A DNA stretch of 64,000 bases. Origin: Brevifilum sp029548365 (GTDB taxonomy: Bacteria > Chloroflexota > Anaerolineae > Anaerolineales > Anaerolineaceae). The stretch is taken from positions 20,432 through 84,431 of the forward strand of contig DAOSSA010000008.1 of the NCBI GenBank assembly GCA_035376985.1, read 5' to 3'. Below the pieces are notes generated by a model. The model saw only the letters and a program-made list of their open reading frames with translations, made no database searches and had not been told where the DNA came from. The translations under genes and the position numbers were made by a program. Shown in pieces: positions 43,480 to 52,506 of this stretch. Within the stretch, counting starts at the first letter, position 1. Every line of letters begins with the position of its first letter.

Positions 43480-45069
43480 CTATCCCAACAGGTGGATTAT
43501 CCAGGCTGCCAGGGCAATAATGGCGAGGGGAATCAGCCCATACCCGATGATCTTGCGCATGACGCCGCTTTCCTCGCCCGCCATGCCGACGGTACTGCAC
43601 CCCACAATCACTTTAGCCGGCGCCAGTACACTGCCAACCGATCCGCCTGCGGTTTGCGCCGCCAGGATCAGGGGCACGCTTAATGTTAACAGCTCAGCCG
43701 ATCTTTGCTGTAATGCGCCGAACAAAACATTGGAATTGGTGTTGCTGCCGGTGATAAATGCGCCCAGCGCGCCAATGATCGGCGCCACCAGGGGATAGAA
43801 ATCTCGCCTAATGCTCGTGCTGAGGCCCTCTGCCAGCAGATGGGTCATCCCGCTGTGCAGCATGATCGTCGCCAGCCCTACCATCGCCAGGATGCCCAGG
43901 CTGGAGTTCACGCCGACTTTCGCCACTTTGTTGAAAATCCGCTTAAGTGAGCCGGGTTCGAGGTAACCCACAGAACGGTAAATGATGAAGGAAATGATAC
44001 TGGTGTATAAGAGGATCGCGCCGGGGTGCCCAAACAGATTGATCGCCTGACCGGGACCGGCAGGAGTAGTCCATCCGAAAGCAGTACGGACTTCCGGAAA
44101 ATCCAGCGATAATTTTATCTGGGATAAAAAGGCGTTTGCAGGTTGAAACAGGTTGACGCCAAAAGCCAGCAAAATGAGCAGCAGATATCCAATCAATACC
44201 AGCCCCAGGGATTTGCCTTCATCCGGGTTGCCTACAGCAGCTGCGGGTTCTGGGTGCAGTTTGTACCGATTACGGTACGCTGGCAGCCTCAGCAGCAACA
44301 AGCCTGCTCCCAGACCAACCAAACCAGCGCCGGTGGTGCCCAGCGCCCACAGCCCGTTGGTCGCCAGTAAATACTGCGTGGCAGCCATTACCGCCGAAAG
44401 CACAGCAACGGGGAGCAGCGCGCGTTTAACGCTCCTCCAGCCATTGCCGATCACCGCCACCAGCATGCCGCTGGGAAAGCTGACAACCCCCAGCAGGATC
44501 GCCGTGTAACGTGCCAGTTCATCGGCAGTCAGGCCGGAAACCGCGATCAGGGCTTTAAACGAGGCGCCCAGCGAGCCAAAGGTGACCGCCCAGGTATCCC
44601 CCAGTGAGGCCATGGCGACAGCCTGGATGGGTGTGAAGCCGATCGCCACCAGGATTGGAGCGCATACGGCAACCGGCACCCCGAAGCCGCCTGTGCCCTG
44701 GATAAAGGTGACCATCAACCAGCCGATCAGCAGGGACTGCATCAGCCGGTCTTCGGTTAATTGGGGCAGTACCCGCCCAATCATGCGGATAGCGCCTGCT
44801 TCATTGGCAACGTGGAATAAAAGCAGCGCCATCCAGATAATATAAAACACGTCCAGGCTGAGCAAAATCGCCTTGACGTGGGCGACAGCCAGCAGCTCCA
44901 AGCCTGCCCCAAAAAAGAGCACGGCGACTAAAACCGCAGCCAGCCAGCCCACTCCCCCGGCCCAAGCCCCCCCGGCTCGAAAACCAAGCATCATGATTAA
45001 CACCACCAGTACAGGGGATAGGGCTAAAATCCAGTTGAAGAAGGATAAAGATAAAGTCATTGTTGTCAT
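43480..45069 (-). CDS. lctP: L-lactate permease family transporter
   Basis: A 529-residue membrane protein with about 13 hydrophobic segments. LctP family hallmarks are present: FIQGTGGFGVPVAVCAPIL near residue 115, TGSNTNSNVLFGALQ near 435 and QTAGGSVGSVLAPAKV near 465. It imports lactate or glycolate with protons, or exports lactate in a fermenter. The start is poorly supported: no good ribosome site precedes ATG 45069, and ATG 45060 is possible. First gene of a three-gene operon. Confidence 0.88.
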   Translation of the reverse strand: MTTMTLSLSFFNWILALSPVLVVLIMMLGFRAGGAWAGGVGWLAAVLVAVLFFGAGLELLAVAHVKAILLSLDVFYIIWMALLLFHVANEAGAIRMIGRVLPQLTEDRLMQSLLIGWLMVTFIQGTGGFGVPVAVCAPILVAIGFTPIQAVAMASLGDTWAVTFGSLGASFKALIAVSGLTADELARYTAILLGVVSFPSGMLVAVIGNGWRSVKRALLPVAVLSAVMAATQYLLATNGLWALGTTGAGLVGLGAGLLLLRLPAYRNRYKLHPEPAAAVGNPDEGKSLGLVLIGYLLLILLAFGVNLFQPANAFLSQIKLSLDFPEVRTAFGWTTPAGPGQAINLFGHPGAILLYTSIISFIIYRSVGYLEPGSLKRIFNKVAKVGVNSSLGILAMVGLATIMLHSGMTHLLAEGLSTSIRRDFYPLVAPIIGALGAFITGSNTNSNVLFGALQQRSAELLTLSVPLILAAQTAGGSVGSVLAPAKVIVGCSTVGMAGEESGVMRKIIGYGLIPLAIIALAAWIIHLLG

Positions 45070-45115
45070 GTGTTTACTCTATTCAAAATGGTGATGAAAT
45101 TATAAAGCAGGAATT

Positions 45116-45250
45116 GGGAATTGGGTGTACGGTGAATAGTGATCCCGCTTCGCGCAGCACTCCCTGTGCCCTGCAAGGGTATCGAGCGCCTACGCTCAGC
45201 CCCTTTCGCTGCGCTACAGGGGTTCCGCTGCGCTTCAGGGACGATGATGG
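45116..45250. repeat. Mosaic intergenic repeat, copy C
   Basis: It contains GGTGAATAGTGA, then CGCGCAGCACTCCCTGTGCC, then AAGGGTATCGAGC. The order matches the reverse complement of 63757-63788 and part of copy B. It is followed by TGCGCT-rich short palindromic text. Non-coding region upstream of tRNA-Leu. Confidence 0.7.
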
Positions 45251-45412
45251 CGAAAAGTGATTGGTGAGCCAGCAATAGAACTTAAAAACCTCGTTATCAG
45301 TGTTAAACTCTAAGCCCTAAGCTCTAAGTTGTACGCTCTACCACCTTTCAGTTTCCACGAAAACTCACATCTTCCCAAGCAATCAGATCATGGTAAAATA
45401 ATGTCTGAATCT

Positions 45413-45495
45413 GGGGCAGTGGCGGAATGGCAGACGCAAAGGACTTAAAATCCTTCGGTATTTATACCGTGTGGGTTCGACTCCCACCTGCCCTA
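45413..45495 (+). tRNA. tRNA-Leu (TAA)
   Basis: The acceptor stem GGGGCAG pairs with CTGCCCT, with one G-T. The anticodon loop CTTAAAA gives TAA. A long variable arm (TCGGTATTTATACCG) marks a class II tRNA, and the T-arm has GGTTCGACTCC. CCA is not encoded. TAAAAT about 20 nt upstream may be the -10. Confidence 0.94.
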
Positions 45496-45508
45496 TTGTG
45501 TTTGGTGA

Positions 45509-45528
45509 GCGGCTTACAGCCGTTTTTT
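45509..45528 (+). terminator. Terminator after tRNA-Leu
   Basis: GCGGCT (45509-45514) pairs with AGCCGT (45518-45523), with one G-T, around a TAC loop, and runs into six T. Confidence 0.8.
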
Positions 45529-45651
45529 AGTTTAATACTCGCGATTTATGAATGGGGAAATAGAAAAATTCTGTCATTACGAGCCCGACAGGACGAAGCT
45601 ATCCGGGTATTTCATCGGTGCCAATCTTAAGCTGAGCAATTTCACCCCATT

Positions 45652-45741
45652 GGGGCAGCGGGCAACCGCAGGAAGTGCACACACACAGGACTTAAAATCC
45701 TTCGGTAGTACAACCGCCTGGATTCAACTCCCACATGCCCA
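45652..45741 (+). pseudogene. Decayed tRNA-Leu copy
   Basis: A 90-nt stretch repeats the outline of the intact tRNA-Leu. The opening GGGGCAG is the same, GGACTTAAAATCCTTCGGTA (the whole anticodon arm) is identical, and CTCCCAC and TGCCC remain at the end. The D-arm is scrambled, TTCGA of the T-loop has become TTCAA, and the T-stem no longer pairs. No functional tRNA is expected. Class: tRNA pseudogene. Confidence 0.8.
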
Positions 45742-46173
45742 ACGAACGAGCAAATTTTATGACGGATTAAACATCTGGAACAGGTATTACCTGCCCAAAC
45801 CCACAGTTTTAGTGGAAAGCATCTGTTTGGTAAATAATTGCCAAGCCTGGCTGACCTAGCCTCTGCGCTGTTGAACCTGTGGCAGCAGCCAGAGCGAGAA
45901 GTTCAGTATGTTGCCATTGGACTGAAGGTGTGCAAATAAGGTGCCGGCAAAATTTATCAACACGATCGAAACCCTTTTGGGGGCTAAATCCTGGTGGGAC
46001 ACGGTTGATTCGTTGGCATGGTAGTGAACCATTCAAGTAACCAAAAATTATTACATTGATGTTATACTTAAAAAATCGCACGCTAGAAAAACGTCTTTAG
46101 ATTTCAATTGACCAACCGTGCTATTTTAATCCGAAATATCCTTTAATATTGTTCAAACAAGAAGGAGAAAACT
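45742..46173. other. Intergenic region without recognised genes
   Basis: About 430 bp after the tRNA relic. Frames are short with no ribosome sites. TATACT near 46061 and AGAAGGAGAAAACT before 46174 serve the following lipoprotein gene. Confidence 0.5.
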
Positions 46174-47556
46174 ATGCCCAAAAAGACGCTCATCATTCTT
46201 TTCGTTCTCTTCCCCCTGGTAATAGGGTTAGCATGCAGCTTTTCCGGCAAGGCTGACCCCACCGCCACCCCAACCGAAGAACCTGTGGTTGAAATTGCCA
46301 CCGAACCCCCCGTGATACCAACTGAAAGCAAAAGCCCGGAAAAACAAGAAGAACCCATCACCCATCCGGCTGAGATCAGTCAGGAATTAGTGGTTCTGAA
46401 CCAGAGCGATTTATTCCAGGAGGATTCAGAGGTTTTTATCGGCTATTTAATTAATAACCCTTCCAGCGATATTCTCTATGAGGAAGTAGAATTCACCATC
46501 GATTTTTATAACTCGGCTGGCGGATTAATCGATAGTACCTATTCGTACCTGCCCTTGTTTTACCCCAACACCACCCATGGCTTCACCGCCACGATTTATC
46601 CTGATGAAAGCGTAACCGTTGCATCCGCTGAAATCAGCTGGATTTTTTCAGGCACTTCATCAGACACCTCTGAAAATCCTTTCACGACGGATAAATTGCG
46701 TTATTGGGAAAACTCAGGCTACCCTATCGTGACGGGAAAAGCTGTCAATAACTCATCGACAACGTACACCAACCTTACCGCAAATATTCTGTGTTTCGAC
46801 GATGATGACAATATCGTTGGCGGTGGAAGTGAACACATGAGTTTCATTCATCTGAACGATTATACGGGATTTACAAGTTATGTTGATACCTATGGTGAGG
46901 TTGCCAGGGTTGAAGTTTACCCAACCCTCACCTTCAACACAAAGGTCATCGACAAAACAGATTTCACCTCAGAGATCAGCATTGTTGAGGAGAATTTTGT
47001 TTATGGAAGTAACATGGTTTGGTTTTATGGCGGACTGATTATGAAAAACGAAACCGAATCGGTTCTACAGGATAGCTACGTGAAGATCACTTTTTATGAT
47101 AAGGATGACTATATCATCACCACCGGTTCAGGATTTTTAAGTGTCTTGCTGCCCGGTGACTCTGTCGGCATCTCGCCCTGGATTTCAACGCTGCCCGACG
47201 ACTCGATATATTCGCACCATGATATTTTGCTGCTTCCCGGCAAGGCGGACACCAGCTACGAATTGAGTACAAACCCCTTCAAAGTTAACAGCGTTACCAT
47301 TAGCGACGATTCCTCCAGCGATATTATTGTAAATTTCACCAACACCTACAGTAAACAGGTTTCTGATCTGGATGTGTATGTCTTGGTTTACAATGCTGAA
47401 GGGAAGATTATTGGTGGTGGAGACACCTGGACATCAGACCCGATCCCCGCTGGAGGCACAGCAGAAGCCGAGATTTGGGTCTCTTATCCATACTCCGAAA
47501 CGGTTGCCAGTGTAAAAGCCTGGGTGATCCCCGGTTTCTGGACAAGTTTTGAGTAA
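46174..47556 (+). CDS. Lipoprotein with four FxLYD-like repeats
   Basis: A 460-residue lipoprotein whose signal peptide ends GLAC (Cys16). A Thr/Pro/Glu linker (about 20-70) leads to four tandem beta-sandwich units of about 90-100 residues, each with an N(N/P)S- or N(E/T)-type turn and a (F/L)YD/N-A-(D/G)G-like strand. Examples are FTIDFYNSAGG, LCFDDDDNIVGG, ITFYDKDDYIITTG and VLVYNAEGKIIGG. This pattern resembles the FxLYD domain of bacterial surface proteins. Function unknown; likely an outer-face adhesin or stalk. Strong ribosome site AGAAGGAGA. Confidence 0.78.
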   Translation: MPKKTLIILFVLFPLVIGLACSFSGKADPTATPTEEPVVEIATEPPVIPTESKSPEKQEEPITHPAEISQELVVLNQSDLFQEDSEVFIGYLINNPSSDILYEEVEFTIDFYNSAGGLIDSTYSYLPLFYPNTTHGFTATIYPDESVTVASAEISWIFSGTSSDTSENPFTTDKLRYWENSGYPIVTGKAVNNSSTTYTNLTANILCFDDDDNIVGGGSEHMSFIHLNDYTGFTSYVDTYGEVARVEVYPTLTFNTKVIDKTDFTSEISIVEENFVYGSNMVWFYGGLIMKNETESVLQDSYVKITFYDKDDYIITTGSGFLSVLLPGDSVGISPWISTLPDDSIYSHHDILLLPGKADTSYELSTNPFKVNSVTISDDSSSDIIVNFTNTYSKQVSDLDVYVLVYNAEGKIIGGGDTWTSDPIPAGGTAEAEIWVSYPYSETVASVKAWVIPGFWTSFE

Positions 47557-47580
47557 ATTTTCCTGATCGATTAATAACAG

Positions 47581-47600
47581 GGGCACGGCATGCCGTGCCC
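47581..47600. repeat. REP palindrome 1
   Basis: GGGCACGGCATGCCGTGCCC is a perfect 20-bp palindrome. It lies 24 bp past the lipoprotein stop and 52 bp before the RAYT gene. Followed by TTTCT, it may also end the lipoprotein transcript. Confidence 0.92.
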
Positions 47601-47652
47601 TTTCTATTTACCCACCTATTAACCTGTTGACACCATTAGCAATAAATCCCTG

Positions 47653-48180
47653 ATGAGAAAAAGTAAGTTCCACCCACAACGAAAATCTATTCGCTTACAG
47701 GGATATGATTACACCCAGCAAGGAGCCTATTTTATCACCATTGGAACTTATCATAGAGAGCACCTTTTTGGAAAAATTGATCAAGGAGAAATGGACTTAA
47801 GTCCAATCGGGTTGATTGTAAAAGAGGTTTGGCAATCGATCCCTGTACATTTTTCACAAGCAAATGTGGATTATTTTGTAATTATGCCAAACCACATCCA
47901 TGGCATCATTGAACTTGTAGGGGCACGGCATGCCGTGCCCCTACTTGAAACATTCAGAAAACCGGTGCCCGGTTCAATCCCAACCATCGTACGGTCGTTT
48001 AAGTCAGAGGTCACCCGACGAGTAAACCTATTCCGCAACACTCCAGGTGGAAAAGTATGGCAACGTAATTATTATGAACATGTTATCCGCAATGACGATG
48101 GGTTACAGGCAGTTTATGATTATCTCATTTCTAATCCATACAACTGGCTTGAAGATGATGAAAACAGTTTCAAGGGATAA
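47653..48180 (+). CDS. REP-associated tyrosine transposase (RAYT, Y1_Tnp/IS200-like)
   Basis: A 175-residue single-strand DNA transposase-like protein. The HUH metal motif is in MPNHIHGII and the candidate nucleophile Tyr is in NYYEHVIRNDDG. The N-terminal RLQGYDYTQQGAYFITIGT is typical of RAYTs. It is bracketed by palindromes at 47581 and 48190. A third palindrome lies in its own frame and encodes GARHAVPL just after the HUH motif. It appears intact. RAYTs are domesticated relatives of IS200/IS605 enzymes that act on REP sequences; no TnpB partner is present. Confidence 0.9.
   Translation: MRKSKFHPQRKSIRLQGYDYTQQGAYFITIGTYHREHLFGKIDQGEMDLSPIGLIVKEVWQSIPVHFSQANVDYFVIMPNHIHGIIELVGARHAVPLLETFRKPVPGSIPTIVRSFKSEVTRRVNLFRNTPGGKVWQRNYYEHVIRNDDGLQAVYDYLISNPYNWLEDDENSFKG
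47917..47944. repeat. REP palindrome 2, inside the RAYT reading frame
   Basis: A perfect 28-bp palindrome containing the same 20-bp core, extended by GTAG on the left and CTAC on the right. GTAG is the tetranucleotide recognised by characterised RAYTs at the foot of REPs. It adds residues VGARHAVPL without a frameshift. Confidence 0.92.
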
Positions 48181-48189
48181 CAATTACAA

Positions 48190-48215
48190 CAGGGGCACGG
48201 CATGCCGTGCCCCTG
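48190..48215. repeat. REP palindrome 3
   Basis: A perfect 26-bp palindrome with the same 20-bp core, extended by CAG and CTG. It sits 10 bp after the RAYT stop and 5 bp from the convergent lipoprotein gene, so it could serve both as a transcript end. Confidence 0.92.
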
Positions 48216-48219
48216 CTAT

Positions 48220-48930
48220 TTAAGTCGTCCACCGATCGTTGACCAGCCCTACCAGGTACCATTGACCGCTTTCCTGAACAAAGATCAGGCGTAAGCTGAC
48301 CCAATCCATGCCGCTATATTCCTCTTCAAAACCGCTGAAATGATACTCAATGAAAGTGCTGCCCGGGAAAAATTCAGCAATGTTATTAATCGTATTTCCC
48401 AGTCCAATTTGCTCATTGACTGCCATCACTTCAGGGTTGGAGAAATCTGCTGAGAAGAGAAACCGGTCAAAATACTCGTCAAAGGTCATCTCTATCGGTT
48501 CGCCGCTGCCATCGAAATCGCCCCACAAATACACCGCCGTTGAACCAACCAGCTCGGGCAATTTATCAGGTGAAAAGACGGGAGAGTCTTCTTTCACATA
48601 AGTGTAGGGCGAAAAGCGTATCCCTGCCTCCGTGTGAACAAATTGAGCCACGGTCGCCAGATCCCTGGTCGCAAGCGCCTGGACCACGATCTCGGCGATT
48701 TTTTCTAATGGCAAATCATCTATCTCAATGCTCACCGGGTAAGCGTATATTGGCGCCACAGGCTCAGGGACAACCGGGTAACCCGTTTCCCCCGGTTCTT
48801 CAGCGGGGCTGATCGGGGTAATCTCGATCTGCGTATCGACGCTGGAGATCGGGTCCCCAACGGGTGAGGGTGAACAGGCCGACAGGGCCACAAAAATCAA
48901 CAAAAAGAGGATCAGAAATACCTTTTTCAT
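48220..48930 (-). CDS. Lipoprotein of unknown function
   Basis: A 236-residue protein with signal peptide ending LSAC (Cys19) and a Pro/Glu-rich linker (about 25-60). A globular domain (about 70-235) begins LEKIAEIVVQALATRDLATVA. The helix-then-sheet layout and the closing QESGQWYLVGLVNDRW are like NTF2-type or related small lipoprotein domains; this is a weak inference. GGAGC precedes the ATG. Confidence 0.72.
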   Translation of the reverse strand: MKKVFLILFLLIFVALSACSPSPVGDPISSVDTQIEITPISPAEEPGETGYPVVPEPVAPIYAYPVSIEIDDLPLEKIAEIVVQALATRDLATVAQFVHTEAGIRFSPYTYVKEDSPVFSPDKLPELVGSTAVYLWGDFDGSGEPIEMTFDEYFDRFLFSADFSNPEVMAVNEQIGLGNTINNIAEFFPGSTFIEYHFSGFEEEYSGMDWVSLRLIFVQESGQWYLVGLVNDRWTT

Positions 48931-49074
48931 CGTATATCGCTCCTTAGCTTACACTGCTTATTGAACACATCCTGATTCTACTCAACCCGCGAGAAGTTTC
49001 CAACCGGTGGGATTGTGGTAAACTAACATTGAATCATTGCTCAGCTTATTTTGTGTTAATGAAAGGTAATCATT

Positions 49075-49602
49075 GTGGAAAAGAATGGCTCAAGAATTAA
49101 AAACGCTCTGCAGGATTATTTTCTACCGCTGATCCTATTTGCAGGGCTGGTTGCGTTGATGGCAATTTTCAAAGACCAGCATTTAGGGGATCATGCCCCC
49201 CTTATCCCTCAAGAGCACAAAATCGACCTGGTGGTTGGGTATATAATCATTGCTGTTGAAATCGCCACCGCCTTAGTGATCCTAATCGGGCTGTTGCGCG
49301 CAACCATCAGTTACATCCGCCTCCAATTTACCCGAGCTGAACATCAGACTACCTCCCTCACCCATATTCGTGCACACCTGGCGCACGTACTGATCCTCGG
49401 CCTGGAATTTGCCATTGCCAGTGAAATTTTGCGCCTGGCGATAGCCCCCAATACAGCAGAAATTATGATCCTGTTTACGAAAGTATTGCTCAGATCTCTG
49501 CTCAACTTTATACTCGAGCGGGAAATCCAGACTTGTGAAACCCCGGACAGCGCCGGCAATTTGATCTCTCAACAAACTAACCCGGACGAACCGGGTCATT
49601 AA
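49075..49602 (+). CDS. DUF1622 family membrane protein
   Basis: A 175-residue protein. Three or four helices are predicted (about 14-30, 50-75, 103-122 and 130-148). The stretch HLAHVLILGLEFAIASEILR and the ending LLNFILEREI match the DUF1622 pattern. The start is GTG 49075 after GAAAGG. Function of the family is unknown. The N-terminus is about 40 residues longer than the minimal family unit. Confidence 0.78.
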   Translation: MEKNGSRIKNALQDYFLPLILFAGLVALMAIFKDQHLGDHAPLIPQEHKIDLVVGYIIIAVEIATALVILIGLLRATISYIRLQFTRAEHQTTSLTHIRAHLAHVLILGLEFAIASEILRLAIAPNTAEIMILFTKVLLRSLLNFILEREIQTCETPDSAGNLISQQTNPDEPGH

Positions 49603-49700
49603 GAGTTATGCTTCATACGCACGCCAAATTAAGAACCAGGGCTTGAATCGCTGAAAAAGCCTACCTAACTTGCCAGCAAAGTCTGGTTGCAATTATTTGA

Positions 49701-52499
49701 TTATAAATTCAACCAGCGTGCGGTGGCCTTCGGTAAGTCTGCCAATAACCCCTGCTGAAAGGTGCAACGGGGCAGCGATTCCATGAACATGCGACCATAA
49801 GCTTTTGTCAGCACGCGCTTATCCAGCACCACCACAACCCCCCGATCGGTCTGCGTGCGGATCAGGCGGCCGAATCCCTGTCTGAAGCGCAAAATCGCCT
49901 CCGGTAGGGCATATTGATTGAAGGGGTCTTCATAGGTCTCGGCTCTGGCCGCTACGATCGGATCGGAGGGAACGTCAAAGGGCAGTTTAACGATCATCAG
50001 CACAGAAAGGGCGTCGCCGGGTACATCCACACCCTCCCAAAAAGCCCGCGTCCCCAGTAAAACCGCGCGATCGGTATCGCGAAAGGTCTCCAGCAGGCTG
50101 CTCGCAGATGCACCTTCCCCCTGCTCATACACCTGGATATCATCACCTGCCAGCGCCAGTGATAACTTGCTGGAGGTGCGCTGAAGCTGAGCATAAGAGG
50201 TAAACAACGCCAGCATACGCCCCCCGGAAGCCCTGGCTACATCCACCATGGCAGCGTCCACCGCCCGCTGATGCCCGCCAGCATCCGATGGTTCGGGGAT
50301 GTCACTGATCACGTACACCAGGGCTGATTTCTCAAAATCAAAGGGTGATCCCACCACCAATTCATCAGCCTCGACGGCGTTCAACTGGCGCCGGAGGTAA
50401 TCAAACTCGCCGTGGGTGGTTAATGTCGCTGAGGTAAGAATCACACTTTCCTTTTGATGCCAGAGATGCTTTTCCATCATGCGCCCGATATGAAGCGGGG
50501 CTGCGTTCAGGGTGATGTTCAAATCTTTTGGATGGATCTCCACCCAATATACAGTATCATTATCTGCTTCAAGGGTGAGCCCGTTAATGTTCCGCTGAAT
50601 TTCTTCAATGCGCGTGAACATGTTCCCCAAACTGCCCCACATATCCTCAGCTTCCTCGTTCTCCTGATCAGCAAGTTCCCGCATCGGTGCGCGTAATTCC
50701 CGTAAGATTGCCAATAAGCGCTCCAGCGTTGCATGCGCTGCTTCCCATGCAATTTCAACATCCAGCCAGATCGGCAGTGTACGCGTGGAAGGCAGGATCC
50801 GTTCCTGCTGTGGATAGGTGCCCAACGGACGTCCATCGCGTTGATCATTGAGGAAGGTGTCCAGCGCCTGGTAGTACGCTGTCATTTGGCTGTCAAACCG
50901 CATGGACAGGTCAGCGGCGTTACCCACCAGCTGGCTTAAAGCCGCCATTTGGGCAGGTTTGAGCAGTTCCTCGCACAGGTCCACAAACCGACCCAGCAAT
51001 CCGCTTTTTATTCCGCCCAGTTCGCGCACCAGGCGGGAAATATCACCCGCACGAACACTAAAAGAAAGCGCCGACGTTGTAGCCGATTCAAGGTGATGGG
51101 CTTCATCGACGATCAGGTAGCTGTAAGCTGGTAGCACCCGGTTGCCCGTAACCGTATCCGCCAGCAGCAACGCATGGTTTACAATCAACAGGTGCGCATG
51201 ATCAGCCGCTACCTTAGCCCGGTAAAACGGGCAGCGACCCCCGGTGCGTTTCAGACATACCTCCAACCGGCAGCCCTCATCCTCAGCAGAAAGGCGAGAC
51301 CACACCATGCGTTCAATGTTTCCGTTCAGGTTGATCTCCGAGCGGTCCCCCGTACGACTTTCCTGCATCCATACCAGCACCTTGGCCAGCACACGCGCCT
51401 CAGGGACTGATTCGGGCTTACGCCGACGCACAACCTCCAGCCGGCGCGGGCACAGGTAATTCGAGCGACCCTTGAGAACCGCAGCACGGACTGGCAGGTT
51501 CAACGCTTGCTGCAAGTCGGGGATATCCTTGTTGATCAACTGGTCTTGAAGGTTGATGGTGTTGGTCGAGATCACCACGCGGGTATTGTTTATCAGCGCC
51601 CAGTAAGCAGCCGGGATCAGGTAAGCCAGGGATTTTCCCGTGCCGGTGCCCGCTTCTACCATCATATGTTGAGAGCCATTGAAAGCCTCGACAACCGAAC
51701 ACAGCATGTCCACTTGCTGTTGACGGTATTCAAATTGCTCCAGGAACTGATCAAATTGACCGCCACGGTCCAGCACCGCAGCGACATCATCCACATCAAG
51801 CTGTGTTTCGCCGCTTTCAGCGCCCACCGGTTCCCCTTCTATTTCCTTGGGTTTCTCAAACAGCGGACCGGACGCGCCGCCCAGGTCTTTTTTCGCCTGA
51901 ATGTGCTCCCTGGCGCGTTGCCTCAGCACCTGCTGAAAAGCCCAATTCGCCTTCCAATCCAGCGGTTCACCCATGCGCACAATCTCTGCCAATAGCGACA
52001 GAGGCAGTTCCTGGGCTTTTTGCATCAGCGTATTGAATACAGCATGGGTCACCCGGGCATCGTCCAGGGCGCGATGGGTAGCAGGCAGAAGAATATTGAG
52101 CTGATGTGCCAGGGAAGAGAGATTATAGCGGCTGGCCGTCGGCATCAGCACAGCGGCCAGTTCATAGGTATCGATATTCATATTATGGCGCAATGCCCCG
52201 GTTTGCTGCAGAAAGCTGAGGTCAAACCCGATATTGTGCCCAACGATAGGCGCATCACCAATAAATTCGATCAGGTCCGCCATCACGTCTACTAAAAAGG
52301 GGGCATGGCGTACCATCGAGTTAGTGATGCCGGTCAACTGGGTGATAAAGGCAGGGATGGGGCGGCGCGGATTGATCAGGGTGGACCACTCTTCCTCAAC
52401 CCGGCGCCCGTTGAATTTGACGGCGCCGATCTCAATGATTGCATCCTCATCCGGGTTCAAGCCGGTGGTTTCAATATCTACAGCAACAATGATGGGCAT
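49701..52499 (-). CDS. dinG: Exonuclease (DnaQ-like)-DinG helicase fusion
   Basis: A 932-residue protein. The N-terminal DEDD 3'-5' exonuclease has VDIETTGL (Asp8, Glu10), HNIGFDLSFL and HRALDDARVT. The C-terminal XPD/DinG superfamily-2 helicase has Walker A EAGTGTGKS (residues 282-290) and DEAH in VDEAHHLES. Cysteines of the 4Fe-4S domain occur in LCPRRLEV, CRLEVCLK and RCPFYR, and motif VI is QGFGRLIRT. The fused form is known in Gram-positives and relatives. The start at 52499 fits the exonuclease N-terminus; an upstream in-frame ATG at 52613 lacks support. TATAAT lies 7 nt before 52499, with no ribosome site. Role: DNA repair and resolution of R-loops or damaged ends. Confidence 0.9.
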   Translation of the reverse strand: MPIIVAVDIETTGLNPDEDAIIEIGAVKFNGRRVEEEWSTLINPRRPIPAFITQLTGITNSMVRHAPFLVDVMADLIEFIGDAPIVGHNIGFDLSFLQQTGALRHNMNIDTYELAAVLMPTASRYNLSSLAHQLNILLPATHRALDDARVTHAVFNTLMQKAQELPLSLLAEIVRMGEPLDWKANWAFQQVLRQRAREHIQAKKDLGGASGPLFEKPKEIEGEPVGAESGETQLDVDDVAAVLDRGGQFDQFLEQFEYRQQQVDMLCSVVEAFNGSQHMMVEAGTGTGKSLAYLIPAAYWALINNTRVVISTNTINLQDQLINKDIPDLQQALNLPVRAAVLKGRSNYLCPRRLEVVRRRKPESVPEARVLAKVLVWMQESRTGDRSEINLNGNIERMVWSRLSAEDEGCRLEVCLKRTGGRCPFYRAKVAADHAHLLIVNHALLLADTVTGNRVLPAYSYLIVDEAHHLESATTSALSFSVRAGDISRLVRELGGIKSGLLGRFVDLCEELLKPAQMAALSQLVGNAADLSMRFDSQMTAYYQALDTFLNDQRDGRPLGTYPQQERILPSTRTLPIWLDVEIAWEAAHATLERLLAILRELRAPMRELADQENEEAEDMWGSLGNMFTRIEEIQRNINGLTLEADNDTVYWVEIHPKDLNITLNAAPLHIGRMMEKHLWHQKESVILTSATLTTHGEFDYLRRQLNAVEADELVVGSPFDFEKSALVYVISDIPEPSDAGGHQRAVDAAMVDVARASGGRMLALFTSYAQLQRTSSKLSLALAGDDIQVYEQGEGASASSLLETFRDTDRAVLLGTRAFWEGVDVPGDALSVLMIVKLPFDVPSDPIVAARAETYEDPFNQYALPEAILRFRQGFGRLIRTQTDRGVVVVLDKRVLTKAYGRMFMESLPRCTFQQGLLADLPKATARWLNL

Positions 52500-52506
52500 A
52501 AGAAAG

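Noticed and set aside
42632..43600. 322-residue version of the lactate-operon protein
   Set aside because: Its first ~105 residues overlap the permease and the 63-residue gene in another frame and have no membrane-protein character. ATG 43285 has an ATGA overlap and fits a signal-anchor start.
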